From Adineta vaga (lineage: Eukaryota; Rotifera): a DNA stretch of 64,000 nucleotides. The stretch spans positions 5,828,001 to 5,892,000 of the forward strand of contig CP075496.1 of the NCBI GenBank assembly GCA_021613535.1. Direction: 5' to 3'. Position 1 is the first letter of the stretch. Each line of letters starts with the position of its first letter. Under the pieces are notes generated by a model. It was not told where the DNA came from. It searched no databases and saw only the letters and a program-made list of their open reading frames with translations. Both the position numbers and the translations under genes were made by a program. Below, piece after piece: positions 1 through 11,758 of the stretch.

Positions 1-97
1 ATTGAAAAAAGATATTCATACTTGTCAGTGTTTCTTGATCATCGGCTGCTTCCAGTGCATCAATATTAATATTGAGGCAATGGCAAAAGAAACGCAT
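1..97 (-). CDS. possible 5' end of an unrecognised gene
   Basis: On the minus strand an ATG at 97-95 opens a frame that stays open to the window edge (32 codons). It begins MRFFCHCLNINIDALEAADD. I do not recognise the protein. The rest lies outside the window, so neither the product nor the start can be confirmed. The frame is divergent from the SH3BGRL-like gene, and the 0.9 kb between them would hold both promoters. Confidence 0.3.
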   Translation of the reverse strand, partial: MRFFCHCLNINIDALEAADDQETLTSMNIFFQ

Positions 98-1034
98 GAC
101 TAGAAAACAACCAAACTCACACACTCACACACACTCTCGCGTCTTTTGTTGAAAAAGAAATCTTAAATAAATCGAAAAAAAATAACAAAAAAAAAGATTC
201 AATCTAATAAAGGTAGCTACTACGTATGATAAATAATCTAAGCATTCAAACATCGGCATAAACAGGTCGAATGAAAATGCACGAGGGCGAGGGTAACTTA
301 TTTTTGTGTTCTTGTTCTCGATTGATGACTCATGCATACTCGTCGATATATTTACTTTTAAAACTAGGCAATTCTGATCAAAGATTTATTCATTTTGTTT
401 TTCTTTTGTAAAAGAATTTATTCGAAGTTTTCTTTAGAGAAAACAAATGTCGCTTTTACAAGAAGAAATGAAATATGATCGGTGGAATTCTTCTATCCAA
501 TCAAATTTTTTCTTTCTTTCTTTCTTTAACAGGCTTATTTTCTTCTAATATTTGAAAACAATCTAAATGAGAGAACAAATAAACATTTAATAACAGAGAA
601 TTTGTTTTCGTAAAAAAATATAACTTCACATAGAAAAGATTTCAAATTAATGAAAGAGACATATTTGGTTTCTTGACAATAGAACATCTATACAAGTATT
701 TTAACAGGCGTAACTAGAAAAGTCACGAAAATATGGATTCTCAATCAGAGTCTTTTTTTATTTTTTTTGAAAAAAATACATATTCTTGATATCTCTATAA
801 AATGTGCATCTGTTTCATATCCATCATGATTACGTTACATTTCGTAGCAATTTCTATGTCTTCTTTGTTTCTTATGTACCATCCAGTCATCGACATCCAG
901 TAGATTCTAAGTACACTTTCAATAAGACTACTTCGGGAATCATGCTAAGATCTTTTCTTCAAAGCATCATACTTAATCTATTCAAAATGAATCTTACTAA
1001 TTACGCTTTTATTTTTCTTATAGAAAACTACAAA
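98..1034. other. intergenic region
   Basis: AT-rich sequence with short runs of T, A and TTTC. No convincing coding frame is seen. The open frame from 804 that runs into the SH3BGRL-like gene crosses a T-rich splice acceptor at 1021-1023, so its upstream part is probably intron or outron. Confidence 0.5.
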
Positions 1035-1328
1035 ATGCCAATAAAAGTTTACATGACAAATATAGCTAGTAATCAATTAACAATTGGTAATCAACGAAAA
1101 TTAAAACATATACTTGATACGAATAAAATCGATTATAATGAAATTGATATTAGTGATGCTAAGAATAGTAATGAAAAAGAATTTCTTCAACGAACATTAG
1201 CTTCATTAAATCAAAAAATGAGTTTACCATACGTCTTCAATGAAGAACAATATTGTTGTGATTTCGAAGGAATATCATCCGCAGTGGAATCAAATTCACT
1301 CAAAGAAATCTTGAAATTAGATAACTGA
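1035..1328 (+). CDS. SH3BGRL-like thioredoxin-fold protein
   Basis: A 97-residue protein starting MPIKVYMTNIASNQLTIGNQ. It matches the small SH3-domain-binding glutamic-acid-rich-like family: a thioredoxin/glutaredoxin fold without the catalytic CxxC, normally about 95-115 residues. The N-terminal beta strand, the middle segment YNEIDISDAKNSNEKEFLQR and the later LPYVFNEEQYCCDFE stretch (the substrate-loop and GxYxG-D-F area of the family) are in the right order. I chose the ATG at 1035 because a T-rich acceptor ending TATAG lies at 1019-1023, 11 bases before it. An open frame continues upstream but does not resemble the family. Such proteins are thought to act as cytosolic adaptors, not redox enzymes. 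ATG7 starts 155 bases downstream on the same strand. Confidence 0.75.
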   Translation: MPIKVYMTNIASNQLTIGNQRKLKHILDTNKIDYNEIDISDAKNSNEKEFLQRTLASLNQKMSLPYVFNEEQYCCDFEGISSAVESNSLKEILKLDN

Positions 1329-1483
1329 TGAATATGACAATCAAAAATGATCTCTTATACCTTTTTCTTCTCATACATAAAACTATGAACACCGGTTATT
1401 TTTTTCTTTTCGTACCTTTTTTTGTGATTGATTTGATTTGATTTGATGAAAATGAATATAATCGAGAATTGATTTTTCTAGAT

Positions 1484-4400
1484 ATGACAACATTGAAATT
1501 TGTACCCTACTCAAGTGCATTTGATACAGGTTTTTGGCATGAATTAACACGGCGAAAACTTGATATCTATCGACTTGATTCATCAGATCAAGCGATTTTC
1601 GGTTATTATTCAAACGGTAAACATTGAAAACGAGAGAAATTTTCAAGTTGTTCTTGTTTATTCTAATAGACGCCAATGATAATATGCCGGCATTATTCAA
1701 TGTTGATCATCAGTGTTTTGATGAGTAAGAAAGATTCGATTGTTTTAAGAGATTCGCCAAAAGAAATAAATCAATTTTTTTATTCGATATTGAGGGGTTA
1801 ATCAACATTAATTTTAGCTTATACTTGTTCGAGATCATTCATTTATGCGCATTAGAGAAATAATAATCATCAATTTTAATAATTCTTTAGAAATAATAAA
1901 ACTCTTAATCAACAACATCAGCAGCAATATACAGTCGATGGTACTTTAAAACTTGTTAATACAATTGAAGAATTTAAAACTTTTGATATTGATAAAGCCT
2001 TAAAAGCTGAAAGTACTATTGTAAGAAAATGTTAACGATATATTATTGATAATTAATTGAAAAATTCCTTTTCTTATAGCTTTGGAATGATTTTAGTCAA
2101 GGTCATGCATTGGAAAATCCACACAAACTTAATCGATTTTATCTTTTAATTTTTGCGGTAATGAGTAATTATGGAAATGTTTTATACTTGTAACACTATC
2201 TTTCTTATAGGATTTGAAAAAGTATATTTATCATTATTGGTTTGCATTTCCAACATTTCTTGTTCCAACTTCATTTAATCTAATAAATCCAGTACAATCC
2301 ATTGGAGAACATTTTTCACAAGATGAAGTAATACAGTTGATATACATAGAAACTCGTTTTCTTTCATTATACGATTTTCGTTTTTAGATTACAAAAATAG
2401 TGAAGGTTTTGGAATCAGATCGTTCACATGTTTGCTGTCTTTATCGTCAACAATCCATAATAGGTTTAAAAAAAGCTATACAACAATTAAATGACCAACC
2501 ACAATCTGCGGTATGTTCTTCAATGGAAAATTTCAATTTTATTCTCTTTTTTTGTTTTTGTTAATCTTATTTAGACAGAATATACTTTTGTTATAAGTGA
2601 TCCAAGTACAGATCCTACACATCCAGGGTGGCCAGTACGAAATTTATTGACATTACTTTATTATCATTTGTAAGTAATAAGAAGAGAAAGTTGTAGTAAT
2701 ATTGACAATTTGATTTCAATTTAGACAATCTGTCGAACAATTGAATGTAATTTGTTGGAGAGAAAGATTTCGCGATGGACAAAGATATGTCAATCATTCT
2801 CTATATTTGCAATTAAAACCAGAATCAATTCGTAATTTGACTGGTAAGACTAGCAAATAATAGAAGTTGTCGAATTATGATGATTTTACTTAATTATAGA
2901 TACAATTCCACAATCAACCGGTTGGGAAAAAAATGAACGACAACGTCTTGGGTCTCGTCAAGTCAATTTAAGTACATCTATGAATCCAATTCATTTAGCT
3001 GAAACAGCAGTTGGACTTAATCTTAAATTAATGAAATGGCGTTTAGCACCTGAAATTGATTTAGAATCATTAGAACAAACTCGTTGTCTACTCTTAGGTG
3101 CTGGAACACTCGGTTGTAATGTAGCTCGATGCCTCATGGTAAACTGATGATAATTTATTTTGAAGAAAAACAAAGACGAATATTAACTTTATTAAAAAAT
3201 TCTAGGGTTGGGGTGTTAAACATATAACATTTGTTGATAATAGTCGTATATCGTATTCAAATCCTGTTCGACAAACATTATTTACATTTCAAGATTCATG
3301 CGAAAATAAACCAAAAGCTCAAGCAGCTGCTGATGCATTAAAATCAATTTATCCTGGCATTGTAAGAATAATCTATTTAAAATTAATGACTTTTTTAAGA
3401 GAATTTTGGTTTTATTAAAGAAATCTATAGGATATGATTTAACTATTCCCATGCCTGGTCATTCTGTTGGTGGTAATTGAAGATTTGATTGTGTAAAAGA
3501 AAGTTTTTATTTAGTTGCTATTTTTTCATAGATTCAACAATGGATAAAGTCAAAGACGATGTAAAACTATTACATGATTTAATTCGTCAACATGACGTCA
3601 TATTCTTATTAACTGATTCAAGAGAATCACGTTGGTTACCAACAGTCATTGCTTCTGTAGAACAAAAAGTTTGTTGAATATAAATTTATTTCATAAAATT
3701 CTCATGAGATTTATTTAGATTGTTTTATGCTGTGCAGTTGGTTTTGATTCCTATGTTATTATTCGTCATGGTGTACCTAAGGAAGAATCGAAATCATCTT
3801 CTACAACATATAAAAATCTTTTATCCGGTAATAAACTTGGTTGTTATTTTTGTAATGATGTTGTCGCACCTGGTGATGTAAGTAGAACAAATGAATATCT
3901 TTTTTCTAAATGAAATAATTTGAATAAATAGAGTTCGATTGATCGTACACTCGATCAACAATGTACAGTAACTCGACCCGGTATTTCGATGATGGCTAGT
4001 GCATTATCTGTTGAATTACTTGTTTCAATCTTACAACATCCTCTTCGGTAAGAACTATTTGATTAAATAATCAATGCACAATACTTCTCATCATTACTTA
4101 TGTTGACAAATGAGAATTTCCATTTGTAAAATTCATCCGTTCTTTTTAAATATTCTTGATAAGAATATTAAAAAAAAAGAAACCTTCGAAAGATAAATGC
4201 ATCTATTGTTCTTATTTAAGGAAGTCAACTTTTATCTTCCTATTCAAATAGATTAGTATGCATGAAGGTTAGAATAATTTAGAAGACAAATAGCATTGTA
4301 TACTACTTACATAAATTAAAATACACATTATCAATTGAATATTAATCTTTACGGATGTATTATTGTTAATAATATGAATATTTTTTTATTTACTAGTGAT

Positions 4401-4835
4401 CAATGTCCAGCATTGATTCGTGCTGATTTGGAAGAATCTGTTCCCGAAGCACTTTCATGTCTTGGTATTGTTCCACATACAATACGCGGATTTCTTAGTC
4501 GATATTCAACAGTTTTGCCAACTGGTGAAGCATTTTCACAATGTGTGGCTTGTTCATCTATAGTAAATATCACGTTTTTATTCCATAGATTTTTCATGAA
4601 ATAAACACAAAAAATCGTCAATTTCAGGTTCGAAAAGCATATCAAGAGAATGGCTTTTCATTTCTATTAAAAGTCTTCAATGAATTGAATTATTTGGAAG
4701 ATTTAACAGGTCTTCTTGCTATGCAACTAGCTACTGATATCAATGAAGTAAGATTTACATAATATTCCAAACTTTTTTTTCGAAAGTTTTCTTCTCTTCT
4801 AGATCATTGAATTAAGTGATGATGAAGAAATCTAA
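1484..4835 (+). CDS. ATG7: autophagy E1-like enzyme ATG7
   Basis: ATG7 is the E1-like enzyme that activates ATG12 and ATG8/LC3 in the cytosol for autophagosome formation. Seventeen exons join cleanly: 1484-1616, 1670-1724, 1891-2020, 2080-2157, 2211-2327, 2388-2510, 2575-2669, 2725-2843, 2900-3138, 3206-3361, 3421-3472, 3532-3668, 3719-3877, 3932-4047, 4397-4562, 4628-4747, 4803-4835. They total 2,028 nt, a 675-residue protein (human is about 703). The N-terminal domain begins [20 protein letters not shown]. The ATP-binding GAGTLG is at residues 350-355. The E1 catalytic cysteine is Cys542 in [12 protein letters not shown] (codon 3962-3964). An acidic ELSDDEE tail ends the protein. Most introns are 50-70 bases; the longest is about 350 (4048-4396). 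A T-rich acceptor ends at 1481, two bases before the ATG. Confidence 0.96.
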
Positions 4836-6269
4836 TCTTTAATTATTTGTCAAGCATTTTCATTCTATTTCATATTTTTATTGTCATGATTTTATTCAAA
4901 GAAAAAAAAAGCCCAATACATAAATTCCATTCTTGATTATAAATCGTAACAAAACTTTCTTGTTCCCTTTCTTCAACACATTCTTGTGTGAAAATCTTTA
5001 CATGATAAAAACATTCAATTATCAGAAAAGAACATCAATTTTTATTCAAGCAGTATTAAAATATGTTGATAGAATTTCATGTACATGATAGAACCATTAG
5101 ATTAATTGTTAATTCACTGTAGGTTTTTTTCTCTGAGGATTACGACGAAATAAGATTCAAACTTCTAGTTAACATTAATGATAATTTCTGTTCTCTTCAA
5201 ACTGTCAAAAGAAAAGATCATAATGACCTATAATTCTCAGCAAGACATATTATCAATTGGTAACATAAACGCCATCATTGGAAAGTTCGATGAAATAAAT
5301 GCAACGATCTCCCCGGGACGATTTATTGTTTGAAAACATTTTATTGAAGAAATTTTTCTAGAAATGAATTTCTATAGATCATTAATTTACTGTAGGATTG
5401 ATGTTAAGTTGTATATTATGGTAAAACTCAATAAAAAGAAATAAGTGACAGGAAAAATAAAGAATAATGACAAGGTAATGCAAATGTTGGCCTTGTTTGG
5501 CTCTTGATGAATAAATGAATGTCATGATTTTTGAAGGAAAACGGAAATTACCTCTGTCTGTCTTTTCCTTCTTCTTGTTACTTAATTTATACTTATCACG
5601 AAACCATTTGAATGCTCTATTAAACGATTATATCCCAAATCATTTTTGAAATGTCAAAAGAAAAGAAATTTGATTTCTATCGTTCAACTATTTTCTTTAT
5701 CTTTTGAATTTGTTTCTTCTGCTTTTCAGACAATTTTGTCAAAGAGAAGAAATTCAATACTTTTTTTGCCCACGAAACATAATCACATTAATGAACGAAT
5801 GAACAAAACGAAAGATTATAAGAGATTAAACGAAAAAAAAAGGATAAAAAGACACGAAAAATTCGTTTTGTGCTTTTGTTTTGAATGAAAAATGAGAAAT
5901 TGAAAGAAAAGAAAAACGAAAAAGGGAAGAGAAGAAACAACATCAAGAATCAATCAACAGAGAAGAGAAAAGGCGAAAAAAAAATGGTTTGAATTAAAGA
6001 CACGTATAAAGAAATGACAAATCTATATAAAGACAAACGTTTTTTGTTTGCATACAAAACGATGTCAACTAGACTATATTAAAATAGATAAATAAACTGT
6101 ATTGAAAAAGAAAAGAAAAAAAAAACTATATTGTATTGTTCTGTTTTTGTTTCTTCTATATTATTCTTATTATAATTAGTGTTTTTGTATTTGCTCTAAT
6201 TGTAGGCAGTTGTTGTAACCTGAGAGAACGAGTAAATAAAATAAAAGAGAAGTTGATAACATTATTCTA
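4836..6269. other. intergenic region between convergent ATG7 and SLC1 genes
   Basis: The two flanking genes end toward each other. The stretch is AT-rich, with purine-rich AAAAG/GAAA tracts around 5860-6000. Open frames here (for example 5646-5888) are low-complexity and do not resemble proteins. I see no RNA gene or repeat that I can support. Confidence 0.5.
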
Positions 6270-8485
6270 TTAAAGTTTTGACGTTTCATGAAAATCTTCA
6301 CGACTATGTTTTCGTCGTTCAGTACTTAATTCGGATGCTGTTCGAGCTTTAATAGGTGCATTAGTATTTTCACCTTCTTCAAGATCAGTAGGTCCTAATT
6401 CTCGACGAACAAGATGATCGACAACACCAGCTCCAATACCATCACCCAGAATATTAACGGATGTACGAATTCGATCTCTAAAATCAAAGGCAAGAGAACA
6501 AGAAGAATGAGTATCTCGAAATCAAAGCGTCTTTTTTCTTTTTCTTTCACTTACAATGCCCAATCGATAGCAAAAATAATTGTTATTTCTTTTGCAGGAA
6601 TATTCACAGCTGACATAACTAAAAGCATTGTGACAAGACCTGCCGATGGAATTGAGGCAGCTCCAATTGAAGCTACTGTTGCTGTGAAACTATATATAGA
6701 TATAATTACAATCTAATATGATCTCGTTTTTCTTTCTTTTTTACCTGACAATAATTAATTGACCAATACCTAATTGTCTACCCATCAATTGGGCAAGAAA
6801 AACTGGTGCTACAGCTTCATATAAAGCCGTACCATCTAAATTTATACTATGTTATTAAAATCGACGAGATTGAATTTCCTTACCCATATTAACTGTTGCT
6901 CCGATAGGTAAAACGAATCGTGTTACGCGCCTGTCTAATTTTAATGTTTCTTCCAAACATCGAAATGTTACGGGTAATGATGCCGCACTAATAGATATTT
7001 TTAAAACAATTTAATCATGTTAGCGATAAGAAAATTGGTGTTCTATGTTTTTTGCCCTTATTCTCGAGTTGATTGACTTACCTCGAACCTGTACCGATAC
7101 CAGTTAACCAAGCTTGAAGCATACCTCGATAGAATGCAAACGGATTTTTACGTGTGACCGCATAGTAAATTAATGGTAATGTAATCAACGAATGTATAGC
7201 TAAACCGGTCAAGACAGTTAAAGCATACATTCCTAAACTTTGAGCTAATTTAATTAAATCTTCAATTTCTAAAATTTTTCCCGCAACCAAAAACATAATA
7301 CCAATAGGTGAGTACCTAAATCAATGTCACAATTCATTTTCTTTCTGTATAATATCTCATTAATTGTTCGTTACATACCACATGACAAGTTTAATTAATT
7401 TCATGACAATTTCATTTAAGATCAGAAAAAAATGTAACATAGGTTCTCCTCGTTTACCCATTGTTCCGATTGCAATACCAAAAGCACAACAAAATGTAAT
7501 TAAACCTAGAATAAAAGATGTATATAGGTTTATTTTCAAAAATATGTTAGTAATTAAATCAATAATTTTTACCCAAAAAGTTCGCGCCTGCAACGTAACG
7601 TGTTTCAAATTTTAATTTTGTGATATAGTCGCCTGTTGCAGCATTAGTAACATTATAATATGCTAAAGCATATATAGTTAAAATTTCAATGATAAAATCT
7701 ATTTTTTTTCTACAAACTTCTCGTTGTTTTAACTTGTTCAAGAGTTGCTTGAATGATATTTTCCGCAAACATATTACTAGAAATAATCATTATTTCAATG
7801 AATTACCGGACAAAATAATATTCCTACCGAAGTAAATCAAATATAGCATCGAGTGTTGTAACTTGATCAGCAACGGGTTCATTATTACTCAATAACTGCG
7901 ATCGAACTTCTTCTTTATTGTTTCTTTCACCCGGTCGAATAACTTGAACCAAGATAATTCCAAGTATAGCAGCAAGTACCGTTGTACAAAAGTAATATGT
8001 CAATGCATATAAACCTAATTTGCCACTGGATTTTGGATCAAGTACAGCTAGGCCTATAGATAATCAAATTCATACAATATCTGAATACATATGTTCGTTT
8101 GTGATTGATGACATACCAGTGATAAGACTCGATGTAATCAGTGGTAGAATAAGCATTTTGAGCATACGCATAAGAATGTCACCGGGAAACGAAAGGATCA
8201 TAATCGTTTCGGTAGACGGATTATAAGAACGAGCAGCAAAACCAAATATGAAACCCAAGAACACGCCGGCTATCGTTAATGTTAGAAGTAAATTATCCCG
8301 CAAAGCACCAATAAAACTTGAACAACACTAAAACAAAAATGTTTCAAAGAAATAATTAGAGAAAATCAATAAAAGAATGATTTAATTACTTTTCGTACTG
8401 GTGTTTGATTACCATCAGTTCTCATTCTCGGTGGATGAGTTTCATCATTCAGCATTGCAATGGTTTGATCATGTTTTTCATCCAT
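6270..8485 (-). CDS. SLC1-family sodium-dependent glutamate/neutral amino acid transporter
   Basis: Plasma-membrane secondary transporter of the EAAT/ASCT (SLC1) family. Exons on the minus strand: 8485-8390, 8327-8117, 8053-7828, 7776-7718, 7662-7573, 7505-7379, 7315-7082, 6987-6884, 6835-6745, 6689-6555, 6477-6270. They total 1,581 nt, giving 526 residues, which is usual for the family. Family hallmarks appear in order: [17 protein letters not shown] (TM1), [18 protein letters not shown] (TM2), the variable extracellular loop with [10 protein letters not shown] (an N-glycosylation site), the serine-rich hairpin [15 protein letters not shown], the [10 protein letters not shown] substrate/sodium site, and [15 protein letters not shown] (second hairpin). 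The cytosolic tail is long and charged. The NMDGT motif and serine-rich loop support a working transporter. Whether it prefers glutamate or neutral amino acids was not resolved. The start is the only in-frame ATG before the first TM exon. Confidence 0.95.
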
Positions 8486-8746
8486 AATTAAAGACTAATT
8501 AAACAAAAGTCGAAATTTTTTCTACAAAATGGAAGATATTTTACCTTCTATTCTCGTTCTTTTTCTCTTACACTCTTTTATATGTTAATCAGCTCAAAAG
8601 ACTATTGCCTTTGGCAATTTTTTTCCAAGGTGTACAGATCGTTTTTAAATGGTAATCTGTACGTTTATGTTCTATCGGATAGGTTTAGTGGCGGTTCGAC
8701 CTCGTGTTCTTTTTATTACATTCGTGTCCATTTTCAGCTACTTATC

Positions 8747-8783
<37 letters not shown>

Positions 8784-11758
8784 ACTACTGTAAAAAAATA
8801 CAACAAAGAGTGTGAATGAGAAGAGAAGTAAGAGAATAGGAGCGGAGGCATGAAAAAAAGAGGAGAAAAAAAGAAGAGAAAAAGAATCACATTGACACAA
8901 CTAAATGGTGCCAACAGTCATACTGAGATTTCTTCTTTTACTATTCGATTTTCTTCTAATTCTCAGTATTTTCTCAACAATGATTGATAAAACATGTTTT
9001 TGAGAAACAATTTATTTCTAACAAAAAATGCAACCGAAATAATATGTTGTCTAAGATGATTATCAAATATGATACTGAATAAATGAATACAAAGAGAGAA
9101 AAATCCGAAAAAAGAAGAAGAAGAAGATAAAGAAAATCAATATTAAAAGCATCGAAAACATCATCATCATCACCATCATTCAATCAATTTGCAAGAAACT
9201 AACATACTTAATTGCTTCTCAAAGATCTATATCATAAGCACAATTGAAATCCTTGATGACATGTTCTTACAGAATTGACTATTATCGCTCGAATAGATAG
9301 AGAACAAAGATCTGCTTTTCTATATTCCCTCGACTTTATACATCATATAAGAACGAATAATTGTTAATTCTCAAACAGGAAATTCTACTTATCTCCTTCG
9401 TTAGTTTCTGTTCTTTCCTTTTTTCTTCTACGCTTTAAAAACGATAAGAAAGACAGAGCAAATCATGCACTTAACCAAGACCTTCGTCCTTATGGACAAA
9501 AAGTGGTTTAAAAAAAATAACATCAGACAGTAGAAGAGAGAAAGAAAAATCCCTCTCATATTAAAAGAATGACTGATTATAAATGATGTTTTTGTTGATA
9601 TGGGATTTAGTAACATTCTTCTTTGCCTTTCTTGGCCTTTACATTCCAGGCGATTTTGCGCTGATTAAGAAGAGTCCAATCATTTTTTTTACTAACCTCA
9701 CGTCATCATTGGATATTTACTTAGTATGCAATACGCATCAATAGTATCGTGAATTCAATACATCTGAAGTATTGCCTTGGCGTACAAAATTTCTTATTCA
9801 TTATTTCTATCGACTCGTTCTCGTAATCATCGATCAAGAGAGAAATATAGAAAGAGAAAATGCATGTAAACCAAATAACAAAAAAGAAAAAACTTGCGAT
9901 TTTTTAAGTAGAGATTAGTCGACTAATAGTCTATCAAATAAAATTAATGCAATGGATTAGAAATATCAAGCTAAATCATAAAGAAGTTCATTTTTTTAAA
10001 TTTTTTGTTCTCTTTTCTTGATTTGAAATAGTTTGTGAATATTCTTAATATGATGAAAATTATGAGTGAATCTATCATGTTTTTTTTGTTTATCTTTGCC
10101 GTAACTAAGTTAAGAATAGACACGTATAGATAAGACTTGACGAGTATAATGATTTAATTAACAACGATTTAGAAACGATGGAATTCGTGCGTCATCAAAC
10201 AATAAAATTTCCGACGTTCGATTTAACTAAATGAACTAGAAATATGTCTTTAGATCGAGATTTAACTACTAGTTTGATTAAGGAAAAGAAACACAATATA
10301 ATGCTATTCCGGAAGACTTATTGTTTGGACAAAATGTCGATGTTTACTGAATATTTAAAATATGTTTTGAGAAGATCAACAATAACCTTACCTTGTTTGT
10401 CAATCGTCGTTGTGCTTCTTCTTCTTCTTTTTTCTACTTCTCTTGAATACTGTTAAATAAAGACGAATCAGTCGTTTATGTCCTAAAAACACGTACAACA
10501 ATATTCATGAAATGGAAAAGAAGCTAACACGAAGACAGATGATTGCAACTACGGAAGATACATGATGTTTTCTTTACATCAAGTTTGACATGGTTTCTTA
10601 GAGATTATAATAATGTCAGTAACTCTCAGATGAAGGATTATTCTTGCAAGATCGAGGTGACGATATGATATTACTGATAGCACTTGTATATGTTAGAGAC
10701 AGTGGCATTATTATAATGTAAGAATTCTTGCTTTCTTTTGCTTCTCTTCTCATATTCTAATCCTAAATTATGAAAAGTAAATAAATACGAGCGACTGTCT
10801 ATCTTCGCATGTGTATAAAGCTGTCAAACAGTTGTATTTTCTCACCAAGTCACCGTAAAAACGAAAGAATAAAAAAGAAGAAATAAGATCGACAGACGGC
10901 AGATATGTAAAAAAAAAAAGAAAATGCTTCGAGAAATAATTATAATGGACCAGCTGCTCGTCTTGCTAACCGTACGGTTTCTTATAGGGCCTAGGCTATC
11001 AACGAACTGAATTTCTTTTCTTTTCTTTCACTATTACGGTTCCTATTTCTGCTTTTTCTTCTTTTTCTTCTCTTTCCATTAATATTCTTTAAAAAAAGGA
11101 TCGTTTATGAATATATAAACATAGAAAAAAAATCTCTATTCAATCTTTCAACAAATTTCCACTTGATGAATTTATCAAGAAACAGAAAAACATCTTTAGT
11201 TCTTATCGAAACTTAGAAACAGACATCGAAGTCATTACAATTGATCAATCGTATAAATAATAACCGATATCTTTTCTAATAAAGCAAAAAAATGGAACGA
11301 CTTCGTCTCAATAGCTTGTCATCTAACTGATAACGTTCGACGGGGCTTTCTCTTCTTCTAACAAATATATAAACGTCAGAAGCCCTTGACTGACTCTACA
11401 ACTTTTTTTTCATACTGATGAATTTCATAGACTATTAAGCAATTTTTTTCCCGTCACTTTAACGAAGGACGATGAAAGAAGCAAATCTTTGTTTGACGTT
11501 AGCTGCTATATGAATAGTAAGATAAGACTTCTTTAGTTGTTTAACGAGTTATTTTTCATTTGCACTATTCATTTCTTTCTTTCGGTAAGATGAGACGAGG
11601 TAGGAAATATAAGTTAAGAAATAATAACGACGATTAAATAAATAAAGACATCTGACAATGTTCTTTTCTTTTCTTTTCTATATTAACTAATGTCGTGTGG
11701 CATTTAGTGATGTACCATGTTGAAAACAGAAGAAAAAAAAAATAACAAATTAGATTTT
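8486..11758. other. 3.3 kb intergenic region
   Basis: Lies between two minus-strand genes, so it should contain the SLC1 promoter and the hydrolase 3' UTR. No coding frame looks real. It holds a TA microsatellite at 8748-8780, a short CATCATCATCACCATCATT tract near 9160, and a candidate nested hairpin at 10604-10717. A TATA-like TATATAAAC occurs on the plus strand near 11366, but no plus-strand gene follows. Confidence 0.5.
8748..8780. repeat. (TA)n microsatellite
   Basis: An uninterrupted alternating TA tract of about 33 bases in the region upstream of the SLC1 gene. Simple repeat, likely length-polymorphic. Confidence 0.9.

Noticed and set aside
5646-5888. 80-codon open frame between ATG7 and SLC1
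   Set aside because: Lys/Arg-rich low-complexity translation with no recognisable motif; an AT/purine-rich artefact.
7364-7615. Plus-strand open frame of 83 codons
   Set aside because: It is the antisense shadow of SLC1 exons, whose minus-strand translation matches the transporter family.
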